Source of the DNA: Clostridium sp. KNHs214
GTDB lineage: Bacteria > Bacillota > Clostridia > Clostridiales > Clostridiaceae
DNA: 64,000 nt
Assembly: GCF_000744935.1 (NCBI RefSeq)
Contig: NZ_JQMW01000011.1
Span: forward strand, 372,001 to 436,000
Reading direction: 5' to 3'
Shown: one piece after another, positions 1 through 9,086 of the stretch
Layout of the letters: every line of letters starts with the position of its first letter
Numbering within the stretch: position 1 is the stretch's first letter
Made by a program: the position numbers and the translations under genes
The notes under the pieces: generated by a model
Told to the model about the DNA's origin: nothing
The model's input: only the letters and a program-made list of their open reading frames with translations
The model's database searches: none

Positions 1-423
1 TCAATAACACTGCTTATAATAACATTTTTTATTTTCATAAGTTTTAATATGGGTTATTACTCATTATCAATATTTTGCGGGTGTGTGGCAGGCTCTTTAC
101 TCGGATTTCTAAAGTATAATTCTTATCCAGCTAAAATAATTATGGGTGATACTGGCTCTTTAGCTCTTGGGGGTGTTGTTGCAGCAGTGGCCATGATACT
201 TAAAAACCCACTTATCCTTATTATCGTTGGAGGTATATATGTTATTGAAACACTTTCAGTAATAATTCAGATAACATCCTTTAAATTATTAAAAAAACGT
301 GTTTTTAAGATGGCACCCATCCATCACTCATTTGAACTATGTGGATGGCATGAGACTAAAATAGTTTTAATATTTTCAATTATAACAACAATTTTATGCC
401 TTATTGGATTTTTATCATTTTAA
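1..423 (+). CDS. MraY/WecA-family phospho-sugar transferase, C-terminal part (cut by window edge)
   Basis: The frame is open from base 1, so the gene starts outside the window. The visible 140 residues are the C-terminal third of a polyprenyl-phosphate phospho-sugar transferase. They contain the active-site motif [10 protein letters not shown] and the MraY-type signature APIHHSFE with a following GW. Known family members transfer phospho-MurNAc-pentapeptide (MraY) or phospho-GlcNAc/GalNAc (WecA/TagO) to undecaprenyl phosphate in the membrane. The His-rich APIHH motif favours MraY. At least four hydrophobic segments are visible. MraY normally sits inside a mur/div cluster, but here a terminator and an unrelated ABC gene follow, so this may be a second MraY copy. 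That last point is inference, since the upstream neighbours are not visible. Confidence 0.88.
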   Translation, partial: SITLLIITFFIFISFNMGYYSLSIFCGCVAGSLLGFLKYNSYPAKIIMGDTGSLALGGVVAAVAMILKNPLILIIVGGIYVIETLSVIIQITSFKLLKKRVFKMAPIHHSFELCGWHETKIVLIFSIITTILCLIGFLSF

Positions 424-431
424 TTAATATT

Positions 432-500
432 ATCTTCATGGAATGAAGATAAAAAAATAGTAGCCTAAATCATGGAAAATGAATAGGCTACTATTTTTAT
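432..500. terminator. Bidirectional terminator after the MraY-like gene
   Basis: There are two hairpins in a row. The first has ATCTTCAT/ATGAAGAT arms at 432-450. The second, stronger one has an AATAGTAGCCTA arm (456-467) pairing with TAGGCTACTATT (484-495), with A-runs and T-runs on its two sides, so it can stop transcription from both strands. It separates the plus-strand MraY-like gene from the minus-strand permease remnant. Confidence 0.75.
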
Positions 501-540
501 AATTATTTATCTATTCACTTTCATAAATAAATTTCTAAGT

Positions 541-608
541 GCGTATCTACCGTTATCCCCCACTTTCATAGAATATGGGAGTATTACGGTAGATAGCCCT
601 CGTATAAA
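541..608 (+). repeat. Diverged copy of the paired-hairpin repeat (copy C)
   Basis: The CTACCGTTATCCCCCACTT arm pairs with TGGGAGTATTACGGTAG. It matches the larger repeats at 12395-12474 and 31770-31850, including the flank CGTAnCTnCCGTTATC before the stem and TAG..C.TCG.ATAAA after it. Where the other copies have CTGCC/GGCAG, this one has CTACC/GGTAG, a compensatory change that keeps the stem paired. It overlaps the 3' end of the minus-strand permease remnant. Confidence 0.6.
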
Positions 609-2182
609 CTCCTTTTTATCTCTACCAAATAGCTCCCTCTTATAATTAAAAAGTATGCTATTTGTATAATTAGGAAGCTTCCCATTACAAGAAATGCTGC
701 AGTATTTATTTCCATTCCAAAGGTATTTTTTAATGCTTCTAATGCAAAAAGTGAATGTATTACTGCAACAATATAAGGAAATAAAAATAACACCCCTATA
801 TCAATAGTTGACACCTTTTTTATTTCTTTAAAGGTCAATCCTATTTTATTCAACTGCTCATACTTCACCTTATCTTGTTGAACATCCATATAGTATTTGT
901 TATATAAGAAACTTCCTGTAGTTACAAAGAAAATTATGCCTATAAATATAGTTAAGAACATTACCACTCCATATCCAATTTTATGTGCTTCTAATATATC
1001 AGCTTTCATTAAAATAACATGCTCCTCATTATACTTATCTTCCTTAAATCTCTCATTGTAACTTTTACAGATGGCTAAAGTTTCCTTATAATCTTTCACT
1101 TGAAATGCTGAAAATGAAACAGTGGAACCTTTAATTTTATTATATTCATCATCTTTTACTATATACAAGTCATCATATAATGCAGGAATAACTCTCTCAT
1201 TTAGTTTTGAAACAATTTTTATATTCATATTATCTACAAGCACATGCTCTTTCTTCTCCTTAAGTAATATCGTACCTGCTATTGCCTCATTACTTTTTAT
1301 ATCTATGGTTTTCTGCTCAGAAGCTCTAGCTAATCTACCATAAGTACTTTCACTAATTATATTTATAGGTGAAATACTTTCCTTAGGTAATACGGACTTA
1401 ATTTCTCCTTGAACTTTGGTATAATTACATTTTTCTTTATTTAAAGAATCTTCTATAAAACCCACTCTTTCATAATCTTCTTTATGTGAGGCATAAAAAA
1501 ATGCTTGAGGAAAGTTTTTATCAACTTCATACTCCTTATTTATCCAAAAGGCAGATACTCCTCCAATGGATGTAAAGGCTACAGCAGAAGTTATTGTGAT
1601 TAAAAACAACATTCTCGTATTGTCCTTTATTCTATATAAAAGGTTTGAAATCCATAATACAGTTACTTTATTCATATAGAATTCCCTATTCTTTTTTAAA
1701 AGTTTTATGATAAAAACACTAAATTGTGAAAATAACAAATATGTTGCAATGACAACTACCGCTGTTACAGGTATAATTCTATTAGTTATACTATTCACAG
1801 TTGATGTAATAGAAAAATAATAACCTCCAATCAATAATGCTGCACATACTAGTGAAAGAATAGATGAAGTCTTTGGCTCACTTTTTGGCTTTTGGGTTCC
1901 CTTAAGTAAATTTAAAACTTTATCTTCTTTTATAATAGATGCCGCAAAAATTGAAATTAAAATTCCCATCAAAACAAATGCTATTAAAGTTATTATCATT
2001 GCTTTAACTGGAAAATAAAATTTCAAAGCATTGTAGCCCAATAGCTTTCCACTAGCAACTAAAAATATTTTCGAAAAAATAAGCCCTAATATAACTCCAA
2101 ATATTCCAGATACAGAACTAATTAATACATTTTCAATTCCAATGATTTTTTTAATTTGTTTATTTGAAGTTCCTAAAATATA
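584..2182 (-). pseudogene. FtsX-type ABC permease, 5'-truncated (second BceB-like permease)
   Basis: About 530 codons are open, similar in architecture to the intact permease just upstream (2226-4196): an FtsX transmembrane block, a large extracellular domain and a C-terminal three-helix FtsX block. The frame stays open upstream of any good start as far as 2182, where an in-frame TAA precedes ILGTSNKQIKKIIGIEN. This segment aligns with MFGLTKSQIRRYVMFEN at about residue 94 of the neighbour. The first roughly 90 residues (TM1, TM2 and the start of the cytoplasmic part) are therefore missing. The best in-frame start is a TTG at 2041 with no clear ribosome site. In Bce-type modules one or two such permeases work with the ATPase. 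I infer that this copy is non-functional; a translated remnant cannot be excluded. Confidence 0.75.
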
Positions 2183-2225
2183 TTACATTATTCTAAAAGC
2201 AAAATGTGAACAATAATCAATTATA

Positions 2226-4196
2226 TTAAATATTCCAGCTATTAATTTGTTTAACATACATCCATTTAGCAAATAGATAATATATTGTTTGTAGGACTAA
2301 ATATATTCCAACAATAAATGCAAAATACTTAATATGCAAAAGCCCCACAGATTTTACTGCAAAAGCCGCATGAAGAGTTGCAACCGTAAGCGGTAAGAAA
2401 AACATTATAAGGCTTTGAATACTAACTATTTTTTTTATTTCTTCTTGTGTGACACCTATCTTTTTTAATCCTATAAAATCTTGTTTATCTTTCTGAATTT
2501 CATTAAACATTTTAAAATATAATATACTTCCTGTTGCAATGAAAAATATCATTGCAATAAATGTTCCTATAAATAAAAGCATAGATAACACTTTCATCAT
2601 TGATGCTGCACCTAACACTCTCTCAGTAAAGAAACTCTCTTTACCTTTTGTAACTGAATTTTTTATTTCTTTTACTGCATTAGAAGCTTTTAAATTATGC
2701 TTAATGTTGTATCCATAATAAGTGCACTTACTATTAGATGAAACTTCGTTCCACAATTTTCTAAAATCATCATTACTGACCACTATAGTACTAGTATTTT
2801 TCTCATCTGCATTTATAATTCCACCTTTTATATTACCTAATATATTAAAGTTGCTTATAGAACCTTCAATGTTTAAATTTAAAATTTTCTGATGCTTAAA
2901 AGGAAGCTCTGTTTTTTGATTAGCTATATTGCTAGTTAAATCATAAGTATATATTGCTACTTGTCTATTTTTTAAATCTAAAGATTTCTTATTATAATGT
3001 TTTGCAAGTTCGTTAAAACTCTCCTCTGACATTATGTTAAAATCAGTTTTATTTATTTTTATACCATAAGTACTTTTCTTATTTTCTACTACCTTATCAT
3101 TATTTTTCGCTTTTATTAATTCTACTTTGTTTTTATATTTTATATCAAATTTATGCTTATTTAATATATCTTCAACTTTACCCTTAGGTATAACTTTATA
3201 GGAGTTTACGCCCTGCTCTATAATTCCTATATCTTGTGGACAATTTTCTTCCATTGAAGATAAACTAATCTTTTGTAGTGAATAAACTGATATAGCTGAT
3301 GCAAGAGTAATTCCACTAAGTATTGATGTAATAAATAATACTTTTGCATTATCTTTTAATTTATATATAATTTGAGATAAGGTTATTAGATTTATACCTT
3401 TATAATAAACTTTTTTTGTATTTTGTAGTTTATTTGCAAAATACACGCTAAATTGTGAAAACAAAAGTTTGGTTCCTATTATTACAACTATAAGTATTGG
3501 AATCATTGTAGCTACAATAGCTGTTTTAGAAAGTACGCCTACAATATATCCAGATACAATAAGTATTATTGCTAGTGCTGCTTTTATTTTAGAGAACCTT
3601 GGTGTAGTCTTAGGTATTCTTTCACCTTTTAGTAATTCTGCAATATTATTATTTTTTATTTTGAAACTTGTAATAAAGCTTATAACATTAAGAAGTATAA
3701 AAAAGCTTACTATTGTTATTTTTACAGCTTTACTTGATACTGAAAATGGAATTTCTGCGTTTAAATCTAAAATTGCAGACACAGCTAAAAAGAATAATTT
3801 TGAAAATAGAATTCCAAAGAACAGCCCTGTAATAATAGAAGCAATGGAAATTATTATATTCTCAAACATAACATATCGTCTTATTTGGCTTTTGGTCAAT
3901 CCAAACATCGATAAAAGTCCGAACTCTTTTTCTCTAGACTTTAAAAAGCTTGTTATTGAATAATTTGAAAATATAAAAGTAAAAATTACTATTACAAATT
4001 CACACAAATACATCAACCGACTAGATACAGTGGCAATAGTCGCATCACCAATATTTCCACTACTCACACCTTTATTATATATAAAATTGGCAAATATAAA
4101 AAATATAGTTACAACTATTACATTACTTAAATAATACATAACATACTTATTTAAATTTCCCTTAATATTTTTAATAGCTATATTGTTAATTTTCAT
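2226..4196 (-). CDS. BceB-type FtsX-family ABC transporter permease
   Basis: The 656-residue membrane protein has the BceB/MacB-like layout: an N-terminal helix near residues 18-36, FtsX helices at about 65-190, further helices near 210-300, an extracellular domain at about 305-520, and C-terminal helices near 540-650. Known members work with a BceA ATPase to free cell-wall precursors from peptide antibiotics, and they form the sensory complex with the neighbouring kinase. The ATG at 4196 begins MKINNIAIKNIKGN, the usual start of the family. The gene lies about 110 bp downstream of the ATPase on the same strand, so they are probably cotranscribed. A truncated paralogue follows. The substrate cannot be read from sequence. 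Confidence 0.87.
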   Translation of the reverse strand: MKINNIAIKNIKGNLNKYVMYYLSNVIVVTIFFIFANFIYNKGVSSGNIGDATIATVSSRLMYLCEFVIVIFTFIFSNYSITSFLKSREKEFGLLSMFGLTKSQIRRYVMFENIIISIASIITGLFFGILFSKLFFLAVSAILDLNAEIPFSVSSKAVKITIVSFFILLNVISFITSFKIKNNNIAELLKGERIPKTTPRFSKIKAALAIILIVSGYIVGVLSKTAIVATMIPILIVVIIGTKLLFSQFSVYFANKLQNTKKVYYKGINLITLSQIIYKLKDNAKVLFITSILSGITLASAISVYSLQKISLSSMEENCPQDIGIIEQGVNSYKVIPKGKVEDILNKHKFDIKYKNKVELIKAKNNDKVVENKKSTYGIKINKTDFNIMSEESFNELAKHYNKKSLDLKNRQVAIYTYDLTSNIANQKTELPFKHQKILNLNIEGSISNFNILGNIKGGIINADEKNTSTIVVSNDDFRKLWNEVSSNSKCTYYGYNIKHNLKASNAVKEIKNSVTKGKESFFTERVLGAASMMKVLSMLLFIGTFIAMIFFIATGSILYFKMFNEIQKDKQDFIGLKKIGVTQEEIKKIVSIQSLIMFFLPLTVATLHAAFAVKSVGLLHIKYFAFIVGIYLVLQTIYYLFAKWMYVKQINSWNI

Positions 4197-4309
4197 TTAT
4201 TATGTTTAGCAAGAGTGTGAGATAATCACCATGCTCTTACTAAATTCCCCCTTTCTTACTATTCACTTTTAGCATCTAAAGTTATTTTTATTTTGCATTA
4301 AAAGCTCTT

Positions 4310-5080
4310 CTACATTTTGTAGTTGTCTGCCCTGCTTCCTAAAAGCGAAAGAGAATCCATGATTTCTTTGAAAAATGCTTGTCTATTTCCTCCATTTACA
4401 ATTTCTAAAAAATATTTTCCATCCTTAATCATAATTATTCTTTTGCAAAAACTTGCGGAAAAAGGATCATGAGTAACCATCATTATAGTAGCTTCTTTTT
4501 TATTATTGAGATTTGTCAAAGTTTCCATAACATCCTGTGAAGACTTAGAATCCAGATTTCCTGTAGGCTCATCCGCAAGAATTATAGAAGGATTATGAAT
4601 AAGTGCTCTAGCGCAAGCTGCTCTTTGTTGCTGACCTCCTGAAATTTCATATGGTTTTTTATTTAAAATATCTTTAATATTTAAAAGCCTTGCAATATCT
4701 TCCACTCTATTTTCTATTTCCCTTACATTAACTTTTTCTAATACAAGTGGTAATATTATATTTTCCTTAATAGATAAAGAATCTAGAAGATTAAAATCTT
4801 GAAATATAAAACCTAATTCTTTTCTTCTAAATAAAGCAATATTTTTTTCATCTAATTTTGTAGGATTTGTTCCATTTATAAAAAGTTCTCCTGATGTAGG
4901 ACTATCTATCGTTGCCATTATATTTAATAACGTGGTTTTACCACTACCAGATGGTCCCATTACCCCAAGAAATTCACCTTTTTCAATTTCCAAACTAAAT
5001 TTATCTAATGCCTTAAAGGTCATCCCACCTTTTTTTCCACCATATATCTTTGTTATATTTTCAACTTTTAAAATTGACAT
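4310..5080 (-). CDS. BceA-type ABC transporter ATP-binding protein
   Basis: This 256-residue cytoplasmic ATPase has Walker A GPSGSGKTT (about residues 42-50), the Q-loop region FIFQDFNLL, signature SGGQQQRAACARAL, Walker B IILADEPTGNLD and the switch MMVTHDP. The sequence belongs to the MacB/LolD/BceA branch that pairs with FtsX-type permeases, which fits the permease immediately downstream. The ATG at 5080 follows an AGGAGG-type site. An intrinsic terminator separates it from the upstream kinase gene, so it may have its own promoter in the AT-rich stretch at 5100-5135. The last 25 residues (after NGGNRQAFFKEI) are the usual family extension. Confidence 0.9.
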   Translation of the reverse strand: MSILKVENITKIYGGKKGGMTFKALDKFSLEIEKGEFLGVMGPSGSGKTTLLNIMATIDSPTSGELFINGTNPTKLDEKNIALFRRKELGFIFQDFNLLDSLSIKENIILPLVLEKVNVREIENRVEDIARLLNIKDILNKKPYEISGGQQQRAACARALIHNPSIILADEPTGNLDSKSSQDVMETLTNLNNKKEATIMMVTHDPFSASFCKRIIMIKDGKYFLEIVNGGNRQAFFKEIMDSLSLLGSRADNYKM

Positions 5081-5127
5081 AATAAAAACCTCCTGCTTTG
5101 TATCTTCTTTTGGACTATGATTTTATT

Positions 5128-5168
5128 ATAAAAAAAATAGAGAAATCTTAGTATCGATTTCTCTTTCA
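5128..5168 (-). terminator. Terminator between the kinase and the ABC genes
   Basis: On the minus strand an AGAGAAATC arm pairs with GATTTCTCT and is followed by an eight-base T-run. It lies 30 bases after the kinase stop. It may end the regulator-kinase transcript and let the ABC genes be induced separately, as is usual when a Bce regulator activates its transporter. Confidence 0.7.
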
Positions 5169-5199
5169 TTTTGAGTATTAACATTACAATTTTGAAAGG

Positions 5200-6258
5200 T
5201 TACAATTTAAATATATTTTTTCCTTTATAAAAAACAATATAAAATTTTGTTCCTTGTCCTTCTTCTGATTCAACGTATAATTCATTTCCAAGCTCAGTGC
5301 AAATACATTTTGATAAATACATGCCCATGCCTGTAGATTCAGAGCTCTTTCTGCCATTTTTACCTGTAAAGAAAATATTAAATACTCTTCCTAAGTCTTC
5401 TTTTGGTATACCAATGCCATTGTCTTCAATGGTTATAACTACTTTTTCCATCTCTTCTTTTATTCTAAAGTTTATGGTTTTTTTATGTTTTTCTGCTGCA
5501 ATTGTATATTTTATTGCATTGATAACAATTTGATTTATAACAAAATATATCCACTTTTTATCTGTTTGAACAATTGTAGATTGACCTATTATTTCAGGAA
5601 ATATTTTATTCTTAATAAGTAATTTTTTATTATCATTTATTACTTTTCTTAAAATCAATAATATATCTATATCTTGCACATTAAAATCATGGTTAAATTC
5701 ATTTATCCTTGCATTATATAACATGATATTAAGCCCTTGTGATATTTTTTCATTTTCCTCGCCAATACTGTCAAAAACCACCTTATATCCGCATGCATTT
5801 TGTTCCTGAAGTATTAGATTAATTACAGATACAGGTGTCTTCATTTGATGCACCCATTGATTTATAAAATTTGAATAATTCTTTTGGAGTTCTTCATATT
5901 TATAAACTTTACCTTCATATGATTTATGTAATTTTTTCAATAAATCTTTAAAAAGTTTTTGCTCTATGCTTCTAGCTTCTCCTACATTTATAATGTCATC
6001 TACAATATTTTCAGAGCTTAGTGCTTTATAGAGACTTTTGTAAAATTTTCTCACTCTGGTATATTCATATAACAAAAATATAATAAGTATCACTATGGAA
6101 ATAAAATATGCATACAATATATTTATTATGGGGAAATCTGTTATCTTTATAAATAAGGTCAAATGCATTATTAAAATAACTAAAGATATACTTATGAAAT
6201 AAACTATTACATAAGCTATTCTATCTTTTAAAAAATCCATAAATTTCATTTTAGTCAC
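5200..6258 (-). CDS. BceS-type intramembrane-sensing histidine kinase
   Basis: The 352-residue kinase has two N-terminal membrane helices (about 13-37 and 43-64) joined by only a few residues, so it has no extracellular sensor domain. This is typical of Bce-like kinases that read the state of their ABC permease. The phospho-acceptor box is FINQWVHQMKTPVSV with His137. The catalytic domain shows N-box NQIVINAIKYT, G1 EDNGIGIP and G2 STGMGMYLSK. The gene begins 12 bases after the response regulator stop and the two form one transcript. Its partners are inferred to be the regulator at 6271-6966 and the permease/ATPase pair downstream. Confidence 0.9.
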   Translation of the reverse strand: MTKMKFMDFLKDRIAYVIVYFISISLVILIMHLTLFIKITDFPIINILYAYFISIVILIIFLLYEYTRVRKFYKSLYKALSSENIVDDIINVGEARSIEQKLFKDLLKKLHKSYEGKVYKYEELQKNYSNFINQWVHQMKTPVSVINLILQEQNACGYKVVFDSIGEENEKISQGLNIMLYNARINEFNHDFNVQDIDILLILRKVINDNKKLLIKNKIFPEIIGQSTIVQTDKKWIYFVINQIVINAIKYTIAAEKHKKTINFRIKEEMEKVVITIEDNGIGIPKEDLGRVFNIFFTGKNGRKSSESTGMGMYLSKCICTELGNELYVESEEGQGTKFYIVFYKGKNIFKL

Positions 6259-6270
6259 CCACTCTTTACT

Positions 6271-6966
6271 CTACCAATTGTTAGTAAGCATATATCCTTG
6301 ACCACGTTTTGTCTCTATAGCATTAGTAATCCCTACTTCCTCTAGCCTCTTTCTAAGTCGTGTAACATTTACAGAAAGAGTATTATCGTCAATAAAATCA
6401 GTATCACTCCAAAGAATCTCCAGCAAAGTATCTCTTGAAACAATCTTATTTATGTTTTTCACAAAATGCAATAAAAGAGAAAACTCATTTTTACTAAGTT
6501 GAGTTTTTTTGCCTTTATATTCTAAAAGATTCTTATCTGTATGTAATATAAAATCACCAATTTTTAAAAAATCCATATGATTTTTAGCATAGCTGCCATA
6601 TACTCTTCTCAACACACCTTTTATCTTTGCCAATAGCACATCGTAAGAAAATGGTTTTGTTATAAACTCATCTCCTCCATTATTTATTGCCATTACTTGA
6701 TCCATATCCGAATCTCTAGCTGATATAAACACTATTGGTACTTTAGAATCAACTCTTATTTCACTACACCAATAAAAACCATCAAAAAAAGGAAGGTTTA
6801 TATCCATCAAAACAAGATGCGGCTTATACTCCAAAAATTCATCTTTTATATTTGAAAAATCTTTAACTAGAAATGCTTTATATCCATATCGCTCTAAGTG
6901 ATTTTTTATAAGTTCAGCCATTTTCTTATCATCTTCTATAATCATAATACTATACAAAATTACCAC
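6271..6966 (-). CDS. OmpR/BceR-family response regulator
   Basis: It has a receiver domain with acidic pair EDD near the N-terminus, phospho-acceptor Asp in LVLMDINLP (residue 55 from the start used here), and Thr/Ser and Lys switch residues (FISARD, TKPF). A winged-helix output domain follows, ending RGQGYMLTNNW. The first gene of the module, it is expected to activate the ABC genes. The start is uncertain: GTG at 6966 lies too close to AAAGG, while an internal TTG or the ATG of MIIEDD, seven codons in, would be better placed. The protein is thus 224-231 residues. Confidence 0.9.
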   Translation of the reverse strand: MVILYSIMIIEDDKKMAELIKNHLERYGYKAFLVKDFSNIKDEFLEYKPHLVLMDINLPFFDGFYWCSEIRVDSKVPIVFISARDSDMDQVMAINNGGDEFITKPFSYDVLLAKIKGVLRRVYGSYAKNHMDFLKIGDFILHTDKNLLEYKGKKTQLSKNEFSLLLHFVKNINKIVSRDTLLEILWSDTDFIDDNTLSVNVTRLRKRLEEVGITNAIETKRGQGYMLTNNW

Positions 6967-7202
6967 AACCTTTAAATATTTATATATACTTATTTTACAA
7001 TACTTAATTTATTAACTAAAGTAGTTTCCGTTTAATTTCCATTTACACTAACAAACTTATAAAATTGCTTTTATCATTTATCCTAAGATAACATATCTTA
7101 TCCAGTAATATTATAACTCTTCACCAAAAAAACTAAATAACATATACTATATTACCTAAACATTATAAATTTTCAATATGAAAACAACTTTAATATATTA
7201 TT

Positions 7203-7517
7203 ATGATTATCCCACAAAAAGCATTACATTACCTGAATTATGAAATTTCTCTGGAATGACTTGCATAAGAAGCGAAGGAACTGTTTAAATTTAATTTTAG
7301 AAATTCTTCTTTTAGACAGATAAAATTATCGTAAGCCTTAAAAGGACGCCAGGCTAGCGAACCTGAGGCAGGACGCTGAATGTGAGCGTTAGATAATTTT
7401 ATATGGCTAAAAGATTAGAATTTCTTAAATTAAATTTATTGTTCCGAGCTCTTATACAAGTCATGGAGGAGAAATTTCATAATTCCATCACATTATACCT
7501 TATTGTGGTTTAATCAT
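7203..7517. mobile_element. 315-bp palindromic MITE, copy 1
   Basis: No gene lies between 6967 and 7563, and this element fills most of that stretch. It begins ATGATTATCCCACAA and ends TTGTGGTTTAATCAT, with inverted complementarity running inward through nested arms to a GC-rich core (GGACGCCAGGCTAGCG). It is flanked by the direct repeat TATT (7199-7202 and 7518-7521). A second copy of exactly the same length is at 48035-48349; I count three differences. No open frame of note lies inside. Terminal inverted repeats, a constant target duplication and near identity mark a recently active non-autonomous element, mobilised in trans by an unknown transposase. Confidence 0.85.
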
Positions 7518-7563
7518 TATTATTTATTTTATAAAAAGCAAAATCCAAAAGGGGGATATAGCA

Positions 7564-7881
7564 ATGCCAAGCGATATAATACTACCAAAAGAATATGAAA
7601 TAGAAGGCACCATCAGTGATAATGGAAAGATTTTAAAAGGAGATGGTTTTTCAGTTAGCCATCCTTATTTAGGAGTATATGTGGTTAAATTCGACCATCC
7701 TTTCTTCTATCAAGCGCCTGAAATCACCATAGAAGCATCTGGACTAACACAAGGTGCAACAGCAATGGTAATTGATAAAAACTTAAACGCCTTTAAATAC
7801 TTTACCCTTCAAATAGAACCATATGATATGTATTTACAGGATTTAGAAATAAATTTTTCAGCTAAGGGTCTTAAGAATTAA
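7564..7881 (+). CDS. Small protein of unknown function, paralogue of the next gene
   Basis: The 105-residue protein starts at an ATG behind GGGGGATATAGCA. I do not recognise a named family. It has no signal peptide or membrane helix and alternates like a beta-rich fold. It shares with the next gene the pattern GTIS..GKILKGDGFSVSH, a GVYVVKFD.PF block, and FKYFTLQIEPYD near the C-terminus. The repeated GxI...G..GFxV...GxYxVxF pattern resembles jelly-roll (C1q or H-type lectin-like) repeats of phage or spore surface proteins, but that is only a resemblance. The MITE sits just upstream, so its promoter may lie in or beside the element. Confidence 0.75.
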   Translation: MPSDIILPKEYEIEGTISDNGKILKGDGFSVSHPYLGVYVVKFDHPFFYQAPEITIEASGLTQGATAMVIDKNLNAFKYFTLQIEPYDMYLQDLEINFSAKGLKN

Positions 7882-7995
7882 ACTTAAGATACTGTAATAT
7901 GTATATTAATTTTGAATTTTAAATAACTATAAACACTTAATTCTATTTTAATAAAAATAAATTAAATAAGATTATAATATAACTGAAAGGAGATT

Positions 7996-8346
7996 ATGAT
8001 CATGGAAAAATTACGAGAAAATAGCAAAGTTAGAGAAATAGATGGCTCTATAGCTTCTGATGGAAGAATTCTAAAGGGAGATGGTTTTACAGTTACCCAT
8101 GAACACCCTGGAGTTTATATTGTTAAATTCGATACTCCTTTCTATTTTTCACCACCAAGTATAGAAAGAATGGAAATAATAAACCCTTTTATTGAACCTT
8201 ATGGTTATAAAGTAAAAATAATTGGTTCAGTAACTACAACCCACTTCAAATACTTCACCTATGAAATAAAAGATCATGATTTAATTATGAAAGATATTGA
8301 CCTTAATTATTTTTATGCTTGGGGCTATAAGGAACCTGAACCATAA
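7996..8346 (+). CDS. Small protein of unknown function, paralogue of the previous gene
   Basis: The 116-residue protein is preceded by AAAGGAG. It could start at the first ATG or two codons later (MEKLRENS). It repeats the preceding protein's motifs: GSIASDGRILKGDGFTVTH, GVYIVKFDTPFYF, and HFKYFTYEIKDHD. The N-terminal half is better conserved than the middle, which carries an insertion around EPYGYKVKIIG. A terminator follows directly, so the pair forms a two-gene unit or two single genes 115 bp apart. No function can be assigned. Tandem duplication with divergence suggests a structural or binding role rather than catalysis (inference). Confidence 0.75.
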   Translation: MIMEKLRENSKVREIDGSIASDGRILKGDGFTVTHEHPGVYIVKFDTPFYFSPPSIERMEIINPFIEPYGYKVKIIGSVTTTHFKYFTYEIKDHDLIMKDIDLNYFYAWGYKEPEP

Positions 8347-8360
8347 AGTACTCTACCGTA

Positions 8361-8408
8361 AAAACTACTCACCCTATTATCATAGAGCATGAGTAGTTCT
8401 TATTTTCT
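8361..8408 (+). terminator. Terminator after the small-protein pair
   Basis: The AACTACTCA arm pairs with TGAGTAGTT, followed by CTTATTTTC. It lies 15 bases after the stop codon. Confidence 0.7.
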
Positions 8409-8537
8409 TCTATTTATTTAATAAAACCTCATTCAAATTAAATGATTTCTATTTTTTCTCTTTTATCTTTCATTTATATATATATATTATATAATAAATA
8501 TATTAAGATAATATACTTTAGGAGGCTTTGTTTTTTT

Positions 8538-9002
8538 ATGAATAATAAACTGACAGAAGAAAATATAAAAAAATTAAGAGAAGAATTAGAATATAGAATG
8601 ACTGTAAAAAGGGCTGAAATTGCAAAAGAAAAATTAGAAGCTGCTGCCCATGGTGATAGGTCTGAAAATGCAGAGTACAAAGAAGCTTGTGCAAACTATA
8701 GAGAAAATGATAATAGAATTCAATATTTAATGACCATGATTTCTACAGCAACTGTAATAGATGATGAAAATGTAGATAAATCAATATTAGGAGTTAATAG
8801 TAGAGCTAGAATCAAATTCATAGATGATGATTTTGAAGATGTTATAACATTAGTAACTACTATGGATTTAGATCCTGAAAATATGCACATAAGTATAGAA
8901 TCAGACTTAGGAAAAGCTCTCTCCGGTAAAAAAGCTGGAGATGTAGTTGAAGTTAACGCTCCAGGAGAAAAATATTCAGTAGAAGTATTGGAAATATTGT
9001 AA
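8538..9002 (+). CDS. GreA/GreB-family transcription elongation factor
   Basis: The 154-residue protein has an N-terminal coiled coil (about residues 3-75, with the signature GDRSENAEYKEA at the hairpin) and a C-terminal FKBP-like domain ending LSGKKAGDVVEVNAPGEKYSVEVLEI. Gre factors enter the secondary channel of RNA polymerase and promote cleavage of backtracked RNA. The acidic tip residues after GDRSENAE are present. I chose the ATG at 8538 because AGGAGG lies just upstream, although the frame is open further back. Bacterial GreA is typically about 158 residues. It stands alone between terminators and is probably a second Gre paralogue, since the main greA usually lies with lysS or dus (inference). 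Confidence 0.9.
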   Translation: MNNKLTEENIKKLREELEYRMTVKRAEIAKEKLEAAAHGDRSENAEYKEACANYRENDNRIQYLMTMISTATVIDDENVDKSILGVNSRARIKFIDDDFEDVITLVTTMDLDPENMHISIESDLGKALSGKKAGDVVEVNAPGEKYSVEVLEIL

Positions 9003-9014
9003 TTTGTTGATATA

Positions 9015-9063
9015 TGAGTCCAGTAGGCACAACAATTAAGTTTGCCACTGGATTCTTTTTTAA
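9015..9063. terminator. Terminator between the GreA-like gene and a MATE gene
   Basis: The GAGTCCAGTAGGCA arm pairs with TGCCACTGGATTC, followed by a T-run. It serves the plus-strand gre gene and may also slow the convergent MATE transcript. Confidence 0.75.
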
Positions 9064-9086
9064 TCTTTTGTATATGTTTTATGATA

